Source of the DNA: Multivorans sp965232105
GTDB taxonomy: Bacteria; Acidobacteriota; Thermoanaerobaculia; Multivoradales; Multivoraceae
Length of the DNA stretch: 64,000 nt
Reading direction: 5' to 3'
NCBI GenBank assembly: GCA_965232105.1
Contig: OZ246956.1
Span: 2,790,001 to 2,854,000, forward strand
Shown piece after piece: positions 61,120-64,000 of this stretch. The translations under genes were made by a program, and so were the position numbers. The notes beneath the pieces were generated by a model. The model was not told the origin of the DNA. It saw only the letters and a program-made list of their open reading frames with translations, and made no database searches. Numbering within the stretch: position 1 is the first letter of the stretch; the number at the start of each line of letters is the position of its first letter.

Positions 61120-62766
61120 ATGGCGGCGGCCCAGCGAGAGAAGACCCGTTCAGGCGGCGGCGCGCAAGGCAGCGCTACCGGTGCCGTAACCGGCTACGAA
61201 GCCGAACTCTGGAAGATGGCGGACGCGCTGCGCGGGAGCATGGACGCCGCCGAGTACAAGCATGTCGTCCTGGGTCTGATCTTCCTCAAGTACATCTCGG
61301 ACGCGTTCGAGGAGACCCGCACCCGCCTCGAGGCGGAGCGCGACGATGGAGCTGATCCGGAGGATCCCGACGAGTACCGGGCCAAGAACGCCTTCTGGGT
61401 GCCGCCCGAGGCGCGTTGGACGCGGCTGAAGAAGGCGGCGCGGCAGCTTGCGATCGGCCGCCTCGTGGACGACGCGATGGTTGCCATCGAGCGCGACAAC
61501 CGGTCGCTCAAGGAAGTGCTGCCGAAGGACTACGCCCGCCCGTCGCTCGACAAGGAGCGCCTGGGCCAACTCGTCGACATGGTGAGCAACATCCGGGTGG
61601 GCGATGAGGATGCACGTTCCAGGGACGTGCTCGGCCGCGTCTACGAGTACTTCCTGTCACACTTCGCGAGCGCCGAGGGCAAGAAGGGCGGAGAGTTCTA
61701 CACACCCCGCTGCGTCGTCGAGCTGCTCGTAGAGATGCTGGAGCCGTACCGCGGCCGCGTGTACGACCCGTGTTGTGGTTCGTCCGGCATGTTCGTGCAG
61801 TCCGTCGAGTTCATCGGCGCCCACGCGACGGGCAACGGCATTGGCGCAGCGACGCCCGCCAGCGCCGCGGCCGATCTCTCGATCTACGGCCAGGAATCGA
61901 ACTACACGACTTGGCGGCTGGCGAGGATGAACCTGGCGATCCGGGGCATCAGCGGGCGGATCGAGCAGGGCGACACGTTCCACAACGACCGCCATCCAGA
62001 CCTTAGAGCCGACTACATCCTGGCCAATCCGCCGTTCAACGTCTCGGACTGGGGCGGCGAGCGGCTGGCGGAGGACAAGCGCTGGAAGTACGGCGTGCCG
62101 CCGAAGCGCAACGCGAACTTCGCCTGGGTCCAGCACATGGTGCACCACCTGGCCCTGGACGGCAGGGCTGGCTTCGTGCTCGCGAACGGTTCCATGTCAT
62201 CGGCCCAGTCGGGTGAGGGGAAGATCCGTGCGAACTTGGTGGAGGCGAACCTCGTCGACTGCATGGTCGCTCTTCCCGGCCAGCTCTTCTACTCGACGCA
62301 GATACCGGCCTGCCTGTGGTTTCTCGCTCGCGACCGGGGGGACGGCGGCGGCAGTAGTCACGGCCACGCCCGTGAGATCCTCTTCATCGACGCCCGCGAA
62401 CTCGGTCGCATGGTCGACCGGACGCACCGCGAACTGACCGCCGAAGACATCGGCTTGATCGCAGCGACGTACCACGCCTGGCGGAGCGGCGACGGCGTGG
62501 CGCCCTACGAAGACGAGCCCGGCTTCTGCAAGAGCGCGAGCCTGGAGGAAGTCCGCAAGCACGACCACGTGCTCACTCCGGGCCGCTACGTCGGCTTCAA
62601 GCCACCGGAGGAGGACGACGAACCCTTCGAGGACAAGATGAAGCGCCTCACCGCCCAATGGAGAGATCAGCGGGCCGAGGCGGCGAGACTGGACGCGGCG
62701 ATCGAGGAGAATCTGCGGGTGCTGGGATTCGGGACGCCATCGGACAAGAGGAGCAGCACGCCGTGA
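61120..62766 (+). CDS. hsdM: Type I restriction-modification system, DNA methyltransferase subunit
   Basis: A 548-residue N6-adenine methyltransferase. It has an N-terminal HsdM helical bundle (ELWKMADALRGSMDAAEYKHVVLGLIFLKY), the SAM loop DPCCGSSGMF (motif I), and the catalytic NPPF (ILANPPFNVSDWGG). HsdM-specific KGGEFYTPR and the C-terminal RLTAQWRDQRAEAARLDAAIEENL are present. It needs HsdS to find its target, but the next two genes are not hsdS; the specificity subunit is presumably beyond the window. It starts at the ATG at 61120 after a GGGAGG-containing leader. Confidence 0.95.
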   Translation: MAAAQREKTRSGGGAQGSATGAVTGYEAELWKMADALRGSMDAAEYKHVVLGLIFLKYISDAFEETRTRLEAERDDGADPEDPDEYRAKNAFWVPPEARWTRLKKAARQLAIGRLVDDAMVAIERDNRSLKEVLPKDYARPSLDKERLGQLVDMVSNIRVGDEDARSRDVLGRVYEYFLSHFASAEGKKGGEFYTPRCVVELLVEMLEPYRGRVYDPCCGSSGMFVQSVEFIGAHATGNGIGAATPASAAADLSIYGQESNYTTWRLARMNLAIRGISGRIEQGDTFHNDRHPDLRADYILANPPFNVSDWGGERLAEDKRWKYGVPPKRNANFAWVQHMVHHLALDGRAGFVLANGSMSSAQSGEGKIRANLVEANLVDCMVALPGQLFYSTQIPACLWFLARDRGDGGGSSHGHAREILFIDARELGRMVDRTHRELTAEDIGLIAATYHAWRSGDGVAPYEDEPGFCKSASLEEVRKHDHVLTPGRYVGFKPPEEDDEPFEDKMKRLTAQWRDQRAEAARLDAAIEENLRVLGFGTPSDKRSSTP

Positions 62767-63218
62767 CTCTCAGTCAGCAGGAGTTCGACGCGATTCTGGC
62801 CGACGACACGAAGCGAATCGTCGGCGACATAGAGTGGCAGGACGATGAGGATCACTCTCCCGCGCGGGAGTTCAGGGTTGAGGTGTCGTCAGAAGCCGGC
62901 TATCCGCTCTTCGTCAACGGTCGCTGCAACCCCAAGGCGGGCACTCTGTCCTACACGATCGTTCATCGGCAGGTCGGTCGCATCTATGGACTCGATCTGG
63001 GTGCCGAGCACCACAATCCGGATTGCAACTTCGTTGGGGAGAAGCACAAGCATCGGTGGACGGAGGCCTGCCGCGACAAGCAGGCCTACGTTCCCGGCGA
63101 CATCACCGCTTCGTGGACTCAACCGAGAGACGTCTGGGATGAGTTCTGCACCGAGTCGCGGATCGTTCACGATGGCAGTATGGGAGCCTTGAACACACAG
63201 AAGGACCTAGCGCTATGA
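62763..63218 (+). CDS. DUF6978-like protein between hsdM and a DUF1828-like gene
   Basis: A 151-residue protein. QQEFDAILADDTKRIVGDIEW, then GYPLFVNGRCNPKAGTLSYTI, GRIYGLDLGAEHHNPDC and VGEKHKHRW are the segments I associate with DUF6978; the His/Cys-rich HHNPDC...KHKHRW part may bind a metal. The GTG start overlaps the hsdM stop by four bases and the next gene overlaps its end. So the three genes are translated together. No biochemical function is established. Lower GC than nearby genes. Confidence 0.7.
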   Translation: MTLSQQEFDAILADDTKRIVGDIEWQDDEDHSPAREFRVEVSSEAGYPLFVNGRCNPKAGTLSYTIVHRQVGRIYGLDLGAEHHNPDCNFVGEKHKHRWTEACRDKQAYVPGDITASWTQPRDVWDEFCTESRIVHDGSMGALNTQKDLAL

Positions 63219-63994
63219 ACTTCGAGATGCTGTGTTCGTCGATTGCAAGGTCGCTGCCGCCACTCTTTAGCTGTTCGCCTGCGCCTGAGGAGGGAGTAAG
63301 GGTGCGGACGCCACTAATGTATCCCGATGGCGGCGTGGTCGATGTGTTTGTACTCCAGCGCAACGGAGGCTTGACCATCACCGACTTCGGTGAGAGCCTC
63401 GGTTGGCTGCGGACGCAGTCAGTGAGCAGGCGCAGATCGCCCAAACAGAACAGGATGATCGGGGACGTGTGCCAGACCTTGGGGCTCAGACTGGAGCGTG
63501 GTCAGCTCGTTCTGCGCGTAGCTGCGGAAGCTGCGGTCGGGGACTCCGTGCTGAGGGTTGCGCAAGCTGCGGTGCGGGTCTCGGACCTGTGGTTCACTCT
63601 GAGAACCAGGGTCGCCCAGAGTGCCTCAGACGAGGTTCACGAATGGCTGACGGAGCGCCGCATTGCCCACAAGCGCGGTGTGAGCCGACCTGGCCGGTCG
63701 GGGCGGCAATGGACCATCGACTTCGAGACGCACACGGACGAGCGAACCGCGCTTGTGTTCTTGCTCAGTACAGGTTCCCGTGGCGCCGCTCGACGGATCA
63801 CCGAGCATGTCGTCGCCGGATGCGTCGATCTCAGCCACCTCCAGAAGGGTCGGCAGAAACTGACGCTGGTTTCCTTGTTCGACGACACCCAGGATTTCTG
63901 GCGCAAAGAGGACTTCCAACTCGTCGAGCAACAGTCCGAAGTCGCGCTCTGGTCGTCTCCTGAACGGTTCGAGCGACTTCTTCTGGCAGCGTGA
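63215..63994 (+). CDS. DUF1828/DUF1829-like protein
   Basis: A 259-residue protein. Residues about 35-100 (MYPDGGVVDVFVLQRNGGLTITDFGESLGWLR) match the DUF1828 opening, a short beta-rich domain with the conserved DFGE. The remaining part, with TGSRGAARRITEHVV and KLTLVSLFDDTQDFW, is like DUF1829. The ATG overlaps the previous stop by four bases. The domain pair is seen near restriction-modification genes, but its role is unknown. The frame is complete and ends six bases before the window edge. Confidence 0.75.
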   Translation: MNFEMLCSSIARSLPPLFSCSPAPEEGVRVRTPLMYPDGGVVDVFVLQRNGGLTITDFGESLGWLRTQSVSRRRSPKQNRMIGDVCQTLGLRLERGQLVLRVAAEAAVGDSVLRVAQAAVRVSDLWFTLRTRVAQSASDEVHEWLTERRIAHKRGVSRPGRSGRQWTIDFETHTDERTALVFLLSTGSRGAARRITEHVVAGCVDLSHLQKGRQKLTLVSLFDDTQDFWRKEDFQLVEQQSEVALWSSPERFERLLLAA

Positions 63995-64000
63995 AGTTCG

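Noticed and set aside
1..64000. tRNA or rRNA genes
   Set aside because: I looked through the gaps for cloverleaf features and conserved GTTCGA-type T loops in the correct context and found none convincing.

Overview
The window is a 64 kb piece of a very GC-rich (roughly two-thirds G+C by eye), gene-dense bacterial chromosome. It is Gram-negative in style: lipoprotein and Sec/Tat signal peptides, secreted multiheme cytochromes, TonB-independent exported enzymes. The metabolic genes point to an aerobic heterotroph: acetoacetyl-CoA synthetase, a single-chain biotin acyl-CoA carboxylase, crotonase, haloalkane dehalogenase, PQQ-type propellers, copper/heme oxidoreductases, exported VOC-fold proteins. 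The C-terminal domain of the secreted metzincin and the NBR1-like Ig plus Calx-beta giant protein resemble those of Acidobacteriota and other marine or host-associated lineages. That placement is inference from family memory, not a measured phylogeny.

Layout. 1-4.9 kb: the C-terminus of an OLD/AAA-type ATPase translationally coupled to a lipoprotein sulfatase, then a convergent crotonase and a Tat-exported gamma-glutamyltransferase-like protein. 4.9-18.1 kb: molybdate transport genes modA and modBC, split by two very large secreted-protein genes (a metzincin with FN3 domains and a 2415-residue repeat protein). 18.1-19.9 kb: a two-gene DUF4276 (Toprim-like) plus AAA ATPase module, a candidate nuclease/defence pair. 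20-38 kb: MFS transporter, M16 protease, acetoacetyl-CoA synthetase, DoxX protein, duplicated PQQ-propeller proteins, histone-deacetylase-like hydrolase, HPF-like protein, serine hydrolase, a VapBC-type module, a pentaheme cytochrome and its DUF6797-like propeller partner.

38.4-42.8 kb is a decayed, lower-GC island: the C-terminal scrap of a type I restriction specificity subunit (HsdS) followed by a large zinc-hook AAA ATPase of the PrrC/RloC kind. That gene is broken by a one-base frameshift and by a complete ISL3-family insertion sequence with visible inverted repeats and an 8-bp target duplication. A truncated IS3-family element lies next to it. 42.9-58.6 kb returns to housekeeping and accessory metabolism (Uma2 nuclease-like protein, single-chain carboxylase, haloalkane dehalogenase, SIS isomerase, VOC pair plus copper/heme enzyme, NUDIX, F420/FMN oxidoreductase, purple-acid-phosphatase-like protein) and ends in a Phd/PIN toxin-antitoxin pair. 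58.6-64 kb: an S9 peptidase, then hsdM followed by two overlapping small genes of uncharacterised families (DUF6978-like and DUF1828-like). The window ends before any hsdS or hsdR partner.

The genes most likely to be part of something poorly described are the AAA+DUF4276 pair, the hsdM-DUF6978-DUF1828 module, the wrecked HsdS-RloC-like locus, and the metzincin/giant repeat protein pair lodged inside the mod locus. Dispersed palindromic repeats sit at convergent gene ends, and several genes have a promoter -10-like hexamer so close to the start codon that their mRNAs may be leaderless.
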